From: DATJLY01 sp035532935
GTDB taxonomy: Bacteria; Pseudomonadota; Alphaproteobacteria; ATCC43930; CGMCC-115725
Assembly (NCBI GenBank): GCA_035532935.1
Contig: DATKQE010000094.1
Coordinates: forward strand, 34,817-98,816
Length of the DNA stretch: 64,000 nt
Direction: 5' to 3'
The notes below the pieces were generated by a model. That model worked only from the letters and a program-made list of their open reading frames with translations. It was not told the DNA's origin and ran no database searches. How positions within the stretch are numbered: the first letter of the stretch is position 1; the number at the start of each line of letters is the position of its first letter. The translations under genes and the position numbers were made by a program. This document shows, in pieces, positions 15,398 through 23,315 of this stretch.

Positions 15398-18057
15398 TCA
15401 TGCCGCAACGAGCGACGTTACTGCGGCGCGGTAAGCGCGGATCGGCCGGGGAATGTTCTTCACCTGCTGGGGACCGATGTCCTCGAATCGCAGGTCGAGC
15501 TTGTGGGCGACGTCGTCGTACACTTTCGCCGACACGCAAATCCCGCCCGGCATCGCCAACGCCTCGAGCCGTGCCGCGACGTTGACGCCGTCGCCCAAGA
15601 TATCGGCGCCGCGCACGATGATGTCGCCGAGGTTGATCCCGATACGAAACTCCATCCTTCCGTCCTTCGGCTGTTCGGCGTTGCGCGCCGCCATGGCGCG
15701 CTGCATCGCCGTGGCGAAGCTGACCGCGTCGACCACGCTGGCGAACTCCAGCATGTAGCTGTCTCCTGCGGTACCGACGATGCGGCCGCGATAGGCGGCG
15801 ATCATCGGATCGACGCGGCCACGCACATCGTTCAAGGCGCGCACGGTGCCGATTTCGTCATACGCCATCATGCGGCTGTAACCGACGATATCGGCTGCGA
15901 CGATCGCCGCGAGCCGCCGCTGCACGCCGTTGCTGCCGTCCGCTGCCGTCTCTCCGGTCTTTGCCGCAGCGCCGACTGGCGGCCAGGCGCGGGCGGCGAT
16001 TCGCAGCAACGCCTCGGCGGCGTCGGCGTCGAGCGGTCTTCCGAACAGCCAGCCCTGAGCGTCCTGGCAGCCGAGGGCGGCCAACACATCGTGCTGCTCC
16101 GCGGTCTCCACTCCTTCGGCCACCGCATGGAGACCGAGTTCCCTGGTCAAGGCGATCGTGCCCTTCAGCAGCGGCGAGGCGACGCCGGCGGCGATGGTAT
16201 TGACGAAGCTCCGATCGATCTTGAGCTTGTCGAACGGAAACCGTCCGAGATAGCTGAGCGAGGAATAGCCGGTGCCGAAATCATCCATGGCCACGCTGAC
16301 GCCACGCAGCTTGATCGCCATCAGCGCGTCGCGGGCGCAATCCGGATTGGCGGATAGCGCTGTTTCGGTTAGCTCCAGGGTGAGGTTGCTCGGCGGTGCT
16401 CCGGTCTCTGCGATCACGGCCAGGATGCGGTCGGCCGCATTTGCGCCATCGAGCTGACGGCCGGACAGATTGACGCTGACGCCGAAATTGATCCGGTCGA
16501 CAATCAGTCCGTCCGCGCGCCATTTGACGATCTGTTGGCAGGCAGTGTGCAGAACCCAGGTGCCGATCTCCTGGATCAATCCGATCTCTTCGGCGATCGG
16601 TACGAACACGGCCGGCGGTATGTCCCCGAGCTCCTCGTCGTTCCACCGTAACAGCGCCTCGAATCCCTGTAGCGCGCGGCCCTCGAGCGCGACGATCGGT
16701 TGATAAACGAGTCGCATCGCGTTCCGTTCGATTGCATGGCGCAGCGCGGATTCGATCCGCAGGCGCTCGCTTGCCCGCTGCCGCATCTCGGGATTGAAAA
16801 TGCATAACGCCAGTTCGGAACTGGCCGGCTCCGCCGCGAGGGCGGCAGCGGCGTCGCGCATTACGGATTCCGGGTCTGTGTAGGCGGCCGTCGTTACCAC
16901 GACGCCCAGGCGAAACGTCGGAACTATGTCGTGCCCGTCGATCGCAATCGGGGTAAGCAGCGCGCGGCAGATCCGCTCGGCGACGGCGATCGCGTCGTCG
17001 GCGTCGGCGACACCGTCCAGCACGACGGCGATCTGATGTGTACCGACGCGTCCCACCATGTCGCCCACCCGCGCGGCAGCTTCGATCGCACGGGCGGCGG
17101 CGGCCATCAGCACATCGCCGGCCACGTGGCCGAGCGTCTCGGTAATCTGGACGTAGCTGTAGACCGTAACCAGCAGCAGGGCAGAGTGGTAGTCGACGTG
17201 GCGAGCGCTCCCCTTGAGGATGCCGCGCAGGCGGTCGATCAGCAACGCGCGGTTCGGCAAGCCGGTCGCCGAGTCGTAATAGGCATCGAGGTTGGCGAGG
17301 TCGGTGATAGAGCCCGCCATGCGGCGCGCTTGGCCCTTGGCGTCCATTACGGCCAGACCGCGCACCAGCACCCAACGCGGGCGGTCATTCGAATCCATGA
17401 TCCGCACATGCTGGCGAAAATCCGCCGTCTCGCCCCTCAGATGCGCCGCCATGGCGTCGCGATACCGGCCGATGTCGTCCAGATGGACCCGTCGGGAAAA
17501 CGCGTCCATGTCCTCGTCCGGATGAACATCGCGAAGGCCGAGGATGACCTTGGCCCGCGCTGACAGGACCAGACGGCCGCTTTTGATTTGCCAGTCCCAG
17601 AAGCCGTCGCCCGATCCTGCCGCCGCCAGGGTGAAGCGCTCCTCGCTGTCACGCACCCGGTCCGACATTCCCTTGCGCTCGATCGCTTGGCGAATCGTGC
17701 GCACCAGCATCGCACCGTTCGCCGTGCCTTTCACGACGAAGTCCTGTGCGCCATGCTGCACCAACTTGAGGCCGAGCGCCTCGTCGTCGAGGCCGGTGAG
17801 CATCACCACCGGCAGGTTGGGCGCCGCGGCGATGATGCGGGTCAGACCGTCCAGGCCGTCGACGTCCGGCAGCTCGTAGTCGAGCAGCGCGACATCGGCG
17901 GCGTCGCGCTCCAGGAAGCCGAGCGCCTGCTCGATCCGCAGGAATGCGCGACCTGGAAGCTGAATGCCTGGTGCTCGGCCAGCGCCTCGCGCACCAACCG
18001 CGCGTCGGCTGGATTGTCTTCGACCAGCATGACACGGTACAGTGTGCGATCGGGCAT
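15398..18057 (-). CDS. Receiver-PAS-GGDEF(degenerate)-EAL-class III cyclase protein, frameshifted
   Basis: A signalling protein of about 886 residues if read through one frameshift. It starts at 18057 with a receiver domain (MLVEDNPADARLVREAL). Near 17944 the reading must shift by one base (a missing base in a His/Phe codon pair) to continue as LLDYELPDVDG, VVMLTGL and DFVVKG. A PAS domain follows (about 17650-17300), then a GGDEF domain whose active-site motif reads RVGTHQI, so it should not make c-di-GMP. The EAL domain (about 16750-16010) keeps EALLRW, DDFGTGYS, KIDRSF and VAEGVE and looks like an active phosphodiesterase. A class III adenylate/guanylate cyclase domain (about 15920-15400) keeps AADIVGYS, GTAGDS and GDGVNVAARLE. 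It lies 4 nt after the response regulator gene in the kinase operon. If the shift is real, translation stops early; internal ATG 17809 could still yield the PAS-to-cyclase part. Confidence 0.8.
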
Positions 18058-18061
18058 CGGA

Positions 18062-18496
18062 TCATTTCCCAGGCAAGGTGACGATCGTCAGCCAGAATTC
18101 ATTGATCGTTTGCACCACCTTCATGAACTGATCGAGGTCGACCGGCTTGGTAATATACGAATTGGCGTGCAGGTCGTAGCTTCGCAGCACGTCCTCCTCT
18201 GCTTTTGAGGTGGTGAGCACCACCACTGGAATGCGACGCAATTCAGGGTCGTTCTTCAATTCAGCGAGCACCTGTCGGCCGTCCATCCTGGGCAGGTTGA
18301 GATCGAGCAGCACCAGGTCCGGCCGAGGCGCCTCGCCATGCTCGGGCTCGCGGCGCATCATGGCCAATGCCTCGACGCCGTCCTTCGCCACCGTCAGGTT
18401 GTTGTGGACATGCCCATCGCGCAGCGCCTCGCGCGTAAGCCGTACATCGCCGGCGTTGTCCTCCACCAACAGGATCTCGATCGGACGCCCGGTCAT
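18062..18496 (-). CDS. Single-domain response regulator
   Basis: A 144-residue receiver domain of the kind paired with phytochrome-like kinases (Rcp1 type). It shows the acidic pocket LLVEDNAGDVRL, the phospho-acceptor Asp in LVLLDLNLPRMDG, the Thr/Ser switch VVVLTTSKAEED and the conserved Lys in SYITKPVD. There is no output domain, so it presumably passes the phosphate on or binds a partner. Its ATG overlaps the kinase stop by one base (TGATG), and the hybrid receiver-EAL-cyclase gene begins 4 nt after its stop, so all three act in one pathway. Confidence 0.92.
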   Translation of the reverse strand: MTGRPIEILLVEDNAGDVRLTREALRDGHVHNNLTVAKDGVEALAMMRREPEHGEAPRPDLVLLDLNLPRMDGRQVLAELKNDPELRRIPVVVLTTSKAEEDVLRSYDLHANSYITKPVDLDQFMKVVQTINEFWLTIVTLPGK

Positions 18497-19863
18497 CACT
18501 GCGCCTCCATTGCCGGCAGGGTGAAAAGAAAGGTGCTGCCTTGGCCGAGCGCCGATTCGATCCAAATCTGGCCGCCATGCCGCTCCACGATCTTCTTGCA
18601 CACGGCGAGGCCGATTCCGGTACCGGGATACTCGTCGCCGCTTTGCAGCCGCTTGAAGATCTGGAATAGGTTCTTGAAATATTGAGCATCGATGCCGATG
18701 CCGTTGTCGCGGACGCCGAAGTGCCATTCGTGGCCTTCGAGCACGGCGGAGACATCCACCGCCGGTTTCCGCTCCGGCGGCTGAAACTTCATCCCGTTGC
18801 CGATGAGGTTGAGCAGCAATTGGCGCAACTGAACCGAATCGCCGCACACCGTAGGCAGCGGCCCGTGGGTTACGGTGGCGCCGCAATCCTCGATGCGGAT
18901 CTCCAGGTCTTTCAGCGTATCGTGCAGCGTCGCCTCCAGATCGACCGGCTCAAGCGGCCTGGCCGCGCTCGAGACACGGGAGAAGTTCAAGAGATCATTG
19001 ATCAGCGCTTGCATTCGCTTGGTGCCGTCAACTGCGTAGCCGATGAACTCGTCGGCGTCGGAGTCCAACTTGCCGGCGTATCGCCGGCGCAGCAATTGGG
19101 TGTAGCTGGAGATCATCCGCAGCGGTTCCTGCAGATCGTGCGAAGCAATATGGGCAAACTGGTCCAATTCGTCATTGGAGCGGGCCAGCGCGGCTTGGCG
19201 CTCGCGCAACGCGGTCTCGATCGCTTGGCGCGCGGCGATCTCGCGCCGTAGCAAGGCGACGCTGGTCGCTGCCAGCCCGCCGGACAGCAACAGGCCGACG
19301 ACGATCAGGCTTACCGTCATGTAGGCTTCGAAATGGAAATGGTCTTGCCGTTGCTCCAGCAACGAGAGCGCCTGCTGACGCAATCCGGCCAACTCGTCGC
19401 GCAGCGCCGTCATGAGCGTTCGCCCGGCACCGGTCACCAGCACCTGCTCCGCGGCCGCAGATCCGAAGTTGCGGCGAAGCGCCACGGTACGGTCGAGTTC
19501 CGCCACCTTGTCGGCGACCATTCCGATGATCGGCACCGTCGCCGCCGTCAATCCCATCGCGACGGGGTTGAACCGGGAGAGTGCGCCCAGCGCCGTCGCG
19601 ATCGTCCGGCGACCCTCCTCGTAGGGGACCAGGGAGGGCTCTTGTCCGGTGATGAGGTAGCCCCTCTGCCCGTTCTCCATTTGCAACACGGCGACATGGA
19701 CACGATCCAACGCTTCGATATAGTTGTTGACGAGCAGGGATTGCCGCGCTTGGCGCTGTACAGCCAAGCTGGAAAATGCCGCACCAACCGCAATGATCAA
19801 CATCACCAGGAGGCCGGCCCGGAGCATCCATGCCGGCCGCGCGTGAAGCGTTAGCCACCGCAT
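18496..19863 (-). CDS. CHASE3-type sensor histidine kinase
   Basis: A 455-residue membrane kinase. Membrane segment one lies at about residues 13-34 (LRAGLLVMLIIAVGAAF). An external four-helix CHASE3-like domain follows to about 175, with QMENGQRGYLITGQE, the typical CHASE3 signature. Membrane segment two is at about 181-205. The phospho-acceptor is His242 in AHIASHDLQEPLRM, and the ATP-binding domain has LLNLIGNGMKF, VRDNGIGID and GTGIGLAVCKKI. The start at 19863 is supported by GGAGGA 7 nt upstream; upstream codons are open but AT-rich and unconserved. It heads the operon kinase-regulator-hybrid effector and has two palindromic boxes about 100-165 bp upstream. Confidence 0.92.
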   Translation of the reverse strand: MRWLTLHARPAWMLRAGLLVMLIIAVGAAFSSLAVQRQARQSLLVNNYIEALDRVHVAVLQMENGQRGYLITGQEPSLVPYEEGRRTIATALGALSRFNPVAMGLTAATVPIIGMVADKVAELDRTVALRRNFGSAAAEQVLVTGAGRTLMTALRDELAGLRQQALSLLEQRQDHFHFEAYMTVSLIVVGLLLSGGLAATSVALLRREIAARQAIETALRERQAALARSNDELDQFAHIASHDLQEPLRMISSYTQLLRRRYAGKLDSDADEFIGYAVDGTKRMQALINDLLNFSRVSSAARPLEPVDLEATLHDTLKDLEIRIEDCGATVTHGPLPTVCGDSVQLRQLLLNLIGNGMKFQPPERKPAVDVSAVLEGHEWHFGVRDNGIGIDAQYFKNLFQIFKRLQSGDEYPGTGIGLAVCKKIVERHGGQIWIESALGQGSTFLFTLPAMEAQ

Positions 19864-20385
19864 CTGGGATTCCTCCGAAATGCATTCCCTTGCACAAATC
19901 ACGAGAATTGAGACTATTTCATACAACTTTATATAGCAGAAATGGCATGAAAAGGTACGGAATCTACGTAGATCGATCCGCTCTAGGTAGCTGAGACAGG
20001 ATGTGTAGGTTCGGAATCTACTTAGATCCCTGCGGTCGCCGCGATGCAAACACCCATGCACAGCAGGCGATAGGCGTCGCTGTCGGGAGGAAGGTTGATC
20101 CGCTGGCGGCTCAGCCGGGCGTCGGCCTGGATCTGTGCCTTGTTCCGTTCGTGACGCCTTACCGCGTCTCGTCACTCAAACTCGGACGAGCCGATCGACC
20201 TTCTCACTGGTCATTGCCGGGCGGTTCGATTCTCGCCGTCCGACCAGATCGACGGAAACGCGGCACCGACAATAGAGAAATCGGCCATGGCAGACGAGGT
20301 CGGGCGGGCGAGCCATGGCGGCGTGTAGCACTGCCGTGTAGCAGCCTGACCGCCCGGTACCCTGCCGCGTTGATTTCCAAGGGGT
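19864..20385. other. Upstream region of kinase operon, bounded by tRNA-Ala
   Basis: About 520 bases with no confident gene. The kinase-proximal part (19895-19980) is AT-rich and probably holds the promoter on the minus strand; two similar palindromic boxes lie at 19962-19973 and 20016-20027. On the minus strand an open stretch ending at TAA 20022-20024 encodes a plausible protein tail (SRQRINLPPDSDAYRLLCMG) but has no start codon; it may be the remnant of a gene between the island end and the kinase operon. Confidence 0.4.
19954..20028. promoter_or_regulatory. Two direct-repeat boxes with palindromic core ATCTACGTAGAT
   Basis: GGTACGGAATCTACGTAGAT plus C at 19954-19974 recurs with 19 of 21 matches at 20008-20028, 54 bp centre to centre, close to five helical turns. 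The first copy contains the perfect 12 bp palindrome ATCTACGTAGAT (19962-19973), the second ATCTACTTAGAT (20016-20027). The boxes lie upstream of the kinase start on the minus strand and look like paired operator sites; function is inferred. Confidence 0.45.
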
Positions 20386-20402
20386 TGGTGGAGCCGAGGG
20401 GG
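20380..20402 (+). repeat. Right copy of 23 bp direct repeat, inside tRNA-Ala 3' end (att-like)
   Basis: These bases are identical to 3310-3332 in the same orientation. They include the last 17 nt of the tRNA-Ala gene, with its encoded CCA, plus 6 nt of 3' flank. Integrating elements commonly use exactly this part of a tRNA gene and regenerate it on insertion, which leaves the intact tRNA at one end. Confidence 0.7.
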
Positions 20403-20461
20403 ATCGAACCCCTGACCTCGACAGTGCGAACGTCGCGCTCTCCCATCTGAGCTACGGCCCC
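20386..20461 (-). tRNA. tRNA-Ala (anticodon CGC)
   Basis: A complete 76 nt cloverleaf with encoded CCA. The acceptor stem GGGGCCG pairs with CGGCTCC, the D-arm is GCTC...GAGC, the anticodon stem CGACG pairs with TGTCG around loop TTCGCAC (anticodon CGC, reading GCG), and the T-arm is AGGGG-TTCGATC-CCCCT. Its 3' end faces the 17 kb block to the left and supplies the repeated att-like sequence. Confidence 0.96.
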
Positions 20462-20670
20462 GGAATCGGCGCGGAATATGGGAGCGCGCGCCGCGTCCTG
20501 TCAAGGCTGGGTAGCGTCTCAGTCCGAATTGTAACAGGCTTGACCGCGGCCGCGTGGTCCAACAGTAAGGGAGCGTGTACCGTTTCTCTTAATGAAAGTG
20601 GGCGCAGTTTTCGTTGGAGGTGATCCTCAAAGGTCCAAAAGGCGGGTAACGGCCAGACAACCGCGCCAAA

Positions 20671-20704
20671 TGCATTGATGGGCGCCGCGCGCCCATCGAA
20701 TGCA
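20671..20704. repeat. Near-perfect 14 bp inverted repeat (REP-like hairpin)
   Basis: TGCATTGATGGGCG (20671-20684) faces CGCCCATCGAATGCA (20690-20704) across the 5 nt loop CCGCG; the arms pair except for one bulged base. It could be a repetitive extragenic palindrome, a transcript hairpin or the end of a small mobile element. Confidence 0.5.
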
Positions 20705-20747
20705 ACTCCGATTGACCCTCGCGGACGCTGCCTTTGCGCTTCCGGCT

Positions 20748-20783
20748 ACCCGTGGAGAATGCTATTTTTGACGTGGATTCGAG
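20748..20783 (+). repeat. 36 bp direct repeat, copy 1
   Basis: The unit begins ACCCGTGGAGAATGCTATTT and is identical to 20814-20849, with a 30 bp unrelated spacer between copies (66 bp period). Only two copies are present. The spacing imitates a CRISPR unit, but there are no cas genes and no further repeats. Confidence 0.7.
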
Positions 20784-20813
20784 CGATCCGGCGGTGCCCC
20801 AGAATCACGCATA

Positions 20814-20849
20814 ACCCGTGGAGAATGCTATTTTTGACGTGGATTCGAG
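20814..20849 (+). repeat. 36 bp direct repeat, copy 2
   Basis: Identical to 20748-20783. It ends 46 bases before the start of the small membrane protein gene, so it may lie in that gene's leader or promoter region. Its core GCTATTTTTGACGTGG is unlike the surrounding GC-rich sequence. Confidence 0.7.
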
Positions 20850-20895
20850 GTCATTTGGGGAATGTCGGTCAAAGTCGATACTAGGATAGGACGCA

Positions 20896-21423
20896 TTGCC
20901 GCCGCAACATCATGGATCACCCGGAGATGACTTCGAGGATGACCGAGAAAACAACGCGGAGGGCCGTCTACGCATATGGGCATCGGCATTACCTGTCATC
21001 AGTGGCGTTATTGGCGCTGTCATTCCCTATGTAGCTGGATTTGCCGCTCGGTCAGAACTTCTCCGCAAAGGCGCAGAGGTGGTTTCCATTTCCGAGGGAG
21101 CCGCGGGATTGATACAGGTTGCCGTTTACTTCGCATTTGTCTTTTTATTGTTGGGCGGCATCGCAGCGAAGTGGACGAAAGCTGGTATCGCAAAGGGAAA
21201 CCGAACGGTTCGGCAACGAGCCTTTATCTCTTACGGAACGCTCGCCGGAACGGCGGCCATGTTGTTTTGGATCTGTTTCCGTATACTGGGCATGCGTTAT
21301 AGAGGGATAGAGACTTTAACAGACATTTTGATTCTCGCGCCGCATTACCTCTATGGAAGGCTGATCGTCGGTTCAGCCATCGGCGGCGTTGTTGGTTGGC
21401 TTATCTCGAAAGCAACATCATAG
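20896..21423 (+). CDS. Hypothetical membrane protein, 175 aa
   Basis: I do not recognise the family. The protein has an acidic N-terminus (GDDFEDDRENNAEGR), then four hydrophobic segments at about residues 31-50, 70-92, 110-131 and 150-171, the last containing a glycine-rich VGSAIGGVVGWLI pattern. The start is a TTG at 20896 preceded by AGGATAGGA; there is no in-frame ATG before the third membrane segment. Codon use is clearly less GC-rich than in neighbours (for example GTTTACTTCGCATTTGTC), which suggests acquired DNA. It stands alone next to a decayed DUF3800 gene. Confidence 0.6.
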   Translation: MPPQHHGSPGDDFEDDRENNAEGRLRIWASALPVISGVIGAVIPYVAGFAARSELLRKGAEVVSISEGAAGLIQVAVYFAFVFLLLGGIAAKWTKAGIAKGNRTVRQRAFISYGTLAGTAAMLFWICFRILGMRYRGIETLTDILILAPHYLYGRLIVGSAIGGVVGWLISKATS

Positions 21424-21793
21424 GGCGCGTTCCTTGATGAGTATTCCGTTCGGAGTTTGTTCGGGATATTGCGAGGCGTCGACCTAAATCAAGGTAAATG
21501 CGCATCGCAGACAGTTAACTCCCAATCAAAACATCCAAGCTGCTGATTGGGTGGCCGCGATCGTTGGAGGCCTTTGGGCGTACGAAGTGCGGAAGGCGGA
21601 GTACGCCGATCACGTCAAATTCAGGCGGTACTTTTGGGATCGCCTTCACGCTGTAGCAACGCACAGCACACTTCTTCCACGCTGATTTCTGTTACAATTC
21701 AAACTGAGACCCTACCCAAGGCTCGCCCTCCCTTGCGCGGGTCGGACCCGCTCGCTACGGTACCGCCGCTTGTGGCGGGGAGGCGGGTCGGAC
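21424..21793. other. Intergenic stretch with DUF3800 remnant and yggT leader
   Basis: About 370 bases. Bases 21488-21685 hold the remnant listed separately. The rest (21686-21793) is the leader of yggT, ending with GGGAGGCGGGTCGGAC before its ATG. Confidence 0.4.
21488..21685 (+). pseudogene. C-terminal remnant of a DUF3800-family gene
   Basis: The frame open from 21488 to the TGA at 21683 reads NIQAADWVAAIVGGLWAYEV followed by EYADHVKFRRYFWDRLHAV. This matches the pattern I recall for the C-terminal end of DUF3800 proteins, putative RNase H-like enzymes often found in mobile or defence-associated DNA. A stop codon (TAA 21485-21487) lies directly upstream, there is no start codon, and the rest of the protein is absent, so only a tail of about 65 residues survives. 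Confidence 0.5.
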
Positions 21794-22099
21794 ATGGGCG
21801 GTTTCATCGTGCCGATCATCGATGTCGTGATCGTGCTTCTCAATCTCTATTGGTGGGTGATCATCATCGCCGCGGTCACGAGCTGGCTGATCGCCTTCGG
21901 CGTCGTCAACACCCACAACCGCACCGTCGCGCGCGTCCTCGACCTGCTCTACCGCCTGACCGAGCCGGCGCTTCGACCGATCCGCCAGTTCCTGCCGAGT
22001 TTCGGCGGGCTCGACATATCGCCGGTCGTCCTGCTGCTGGCGATCTGGCTGATCGAGCAGGAGTTGCGGCAGCTCGAATATCAGATTTACCGCCTGTGA
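21794..22099 (+). CDS. yggT: YggT family membrane protein
   Basis: A 101-residue inner-membrane protein with two hydrophobic regions (about residues 5-35 and 70-92). It has the family's TEPALRPIRQFLPSFGGLDISP segment between them. YggT-like proteins have poorly defined roles in cell envelope or osmotic physiology and cell division. The start at 21794 has GGGAGG upstream; an upstream GTG in the same frame lacks one. The stop overlaps the next gene's GTG start by 4 nt, placing yggT first in a yggT-DUF167-folD operon, a common alphaproteobacterial order. Confidence 0.9.
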   Translation: MGGFIVPIIDVVIVLLNLYWWVIIIAAVTSWLIAFGVVNTHNRTVARVLDLLYRLTEPALRPIRQFLPSFGGLDISPVVLLLAIWLIEQELRQLEYQIYRL

Positions 22100-22440
22100 G
22101 CGCCGCCGCCGCTGCCGTGCCCTATGCGCTCGCGCGCGACGGCGTCCGGCTCGCGGTGCATCTCGTGCCGAAGGCAGCTTCCGATCGTGTCGTGGGATGG
22201 GCCGCCGCCGCGGATGGCACCGTTCAGCTCAAGGTCGCGGTCCGGGCGGCGCCGCAGGCCGGCGCGGCAAACGACGCGCTGTTGCGGTTCCTTGCCGATC
22301 TGCTGCGCCTGCCGCGGCGCCAGGTCACGCTGGCGCTCGGCGCCACCCAGCGGCGCAAGCTCGTCCATCTCGCCGGCGACCCGGCACGGCTCGAGCGCCT
22401 TGTCGCGGAGACTTTCGCTCCATGGCTCAAACGACCCTGA
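22096..22440 (+). CDS. DUF167 family protein (YggU-like)
   Basis: A 114-residue conserved small protein. Family marks are RLAVHLVPKAASDRVVGW, LKVAVRAAPQAGAANDALL and the C-terminal VTLALGATQRRKLVHLAGD. Its molecular role is unknown. The GTG start at 22096 sits in a GTGA overlap with the yggT stop. Its last 19 nt overlap the start of folD, so all three genes are coupled. Confidence 0.9.
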   Translation: MSAAAAAVPYALARDGVRLAVHLVPKAASDRVVGWAAAADGTVQLKVAVRAAPQAGAANDALLRFLADLLRLPRRQVTLALGATQRRKLVHLAGDPARLERLVAETFAPWLKRP

Positions 22441-23309
22441 TCGACGGCAAGGCCCACGCCGCGTCGCTGCGCGCCGCCGTCGCCGCCGCGGCCGCCGCGC
22501 TCAAATCGCGCCACGGCGCCGTGCCCGGACTTGCCGCGGTCCTGGTCGGCCATGACCCGGCGAGCGAGATCTATGTCCGCAGCAAGGGCAAGGCAACGCA
22601 GGAGGCGGGGCTCGCGAGCTTCGAGCATCGCCTGCCGGCAAGCGCGAGCGAGGCCGAGCTGCTCGCGCTCGTCGCGCGCCTTAACGCCGATCCCGCCATC
22701 GACGGCATTCTGGTGCAACTGCCGCTGCCGCCGCAGATCGCGCCGCAGCATGTCATCGACGCGATCGATCCGGCCAAGGACGTAGACGGGTTCCATGCCG
22801 TCAATGTCGGGCGGCTATGGAGCGGCGGCGACGCGCTCGTCCCTTGTACGCCGTGGGGCTGCCACATGCTCCTGCGCGCGACGCTGGGCACGCTCGGCGG
22901 GGCCGAGGCGGTGGTGATCGGCCGCTCCAATATCGTCGGCAAGCCGATGGCGGCGCTGTTGCTCGCGGAGAACTGCACCGTCACGCTGGCGCATTCGCGC
23001 ACGCGCGACCTCGCCGCGGTCGTCCGCCGCGCCGACATCGTGGTGGCGGCAACCGGCCGGGCCGAAATGGTGCGCGGCGCCTGGATCAAGCCGGGCGCCA
23101 CCGTCATCGATGTCGGCATCAACCGTATCGCCACCGGCGACGGCAAGGGCCGTCTCGTCGGCGACGTGGCGTTCGCGGAGGCGGTTCAGGTTGCCGGCGC
23201 CATCACCCCGGTTCCCGGCGGCGTCGGACCGATGACGATCGCCTGCCTGCTGCGCAATACGCTGATCGCCGCCTGCCGCCGCCGCCTCTGGCCCGTGCCG
23301 GCGCTCTGA
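22422..23309 (+). CDS. folD: Bifunctional methylenetetrahydrofolate dehydrogenase/cyclohydrolase
   Basis: FolD interconverts 5,10-methylene-, methenyl- and 10-formyl-tetrahydrofolate in the cytoplasm and supplies one-carbon units. The 295-residue chain has the catalytic YVRSKGKATQEAG lysine motif, QLPLPPQI, KDVDGFHAVNVG, the cofactor-binding VVIGRSNIVGKPMAALLL and the closing TPVPGGVGPMT. Length and motifs are complete. The ATG at 22422 lies within the end of the DUF167 gene. The gene is convergent with the lipoprotein gene downstream (6 nt between stops). Confidence 0.97.
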   Translation: MAQTTLIDGKAHAASLRAAVAAAAAALKSRHGAVPGLAAVLVGHDPASEIYVRSKGKATQEAGLASFEHRLPASASEAELLALVARLNADPAIDGILVQLPLPPQIAPQHVIDAIDPAKDVDGFHAVNVGRLWSGGDALVPCTPWGCHMLLRATLGTLGGAEAVVIGRSNIVGKPMAALLLAENCTVTLAHSRTRDLAAVVRRADIVVAATGRAEMVRGAWIKPGATVIDVGINRIATGDGKGRLVGDVAFAEAVQVAGAITPVPGGVGPMTIACLLRNTLIAACRRRLWPVPAL

Positions 23310-23315
23310 GCGTGG

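Larger units (their letters stand above)
20462..20895. other. Intergenic scrap region with hairpin and 36 bp repeat pair
   Basis: About 430 bases upstream of the small membrane protein gene, less GC-rich than the surrounding chromosome. It holds a strong hairpin (20671-20704) and two identical 36 bp units (20748-20783, 20814-20849). A 69-codon open stretch at 20675-20884 reads through both repeats, repeating PWRMLFLTWIR, but it has no ribosome site and I do not call it a gene. Confidence 0.45.

Noticed and set aside
20748..20849. CRISPR array
   Set aside because: Only two 36 bp units, one 30 bp spacer, no cas genes within 40 kb on the right or 20 kb on the left, and the repeat lacks typical CRISPR repeat ends.
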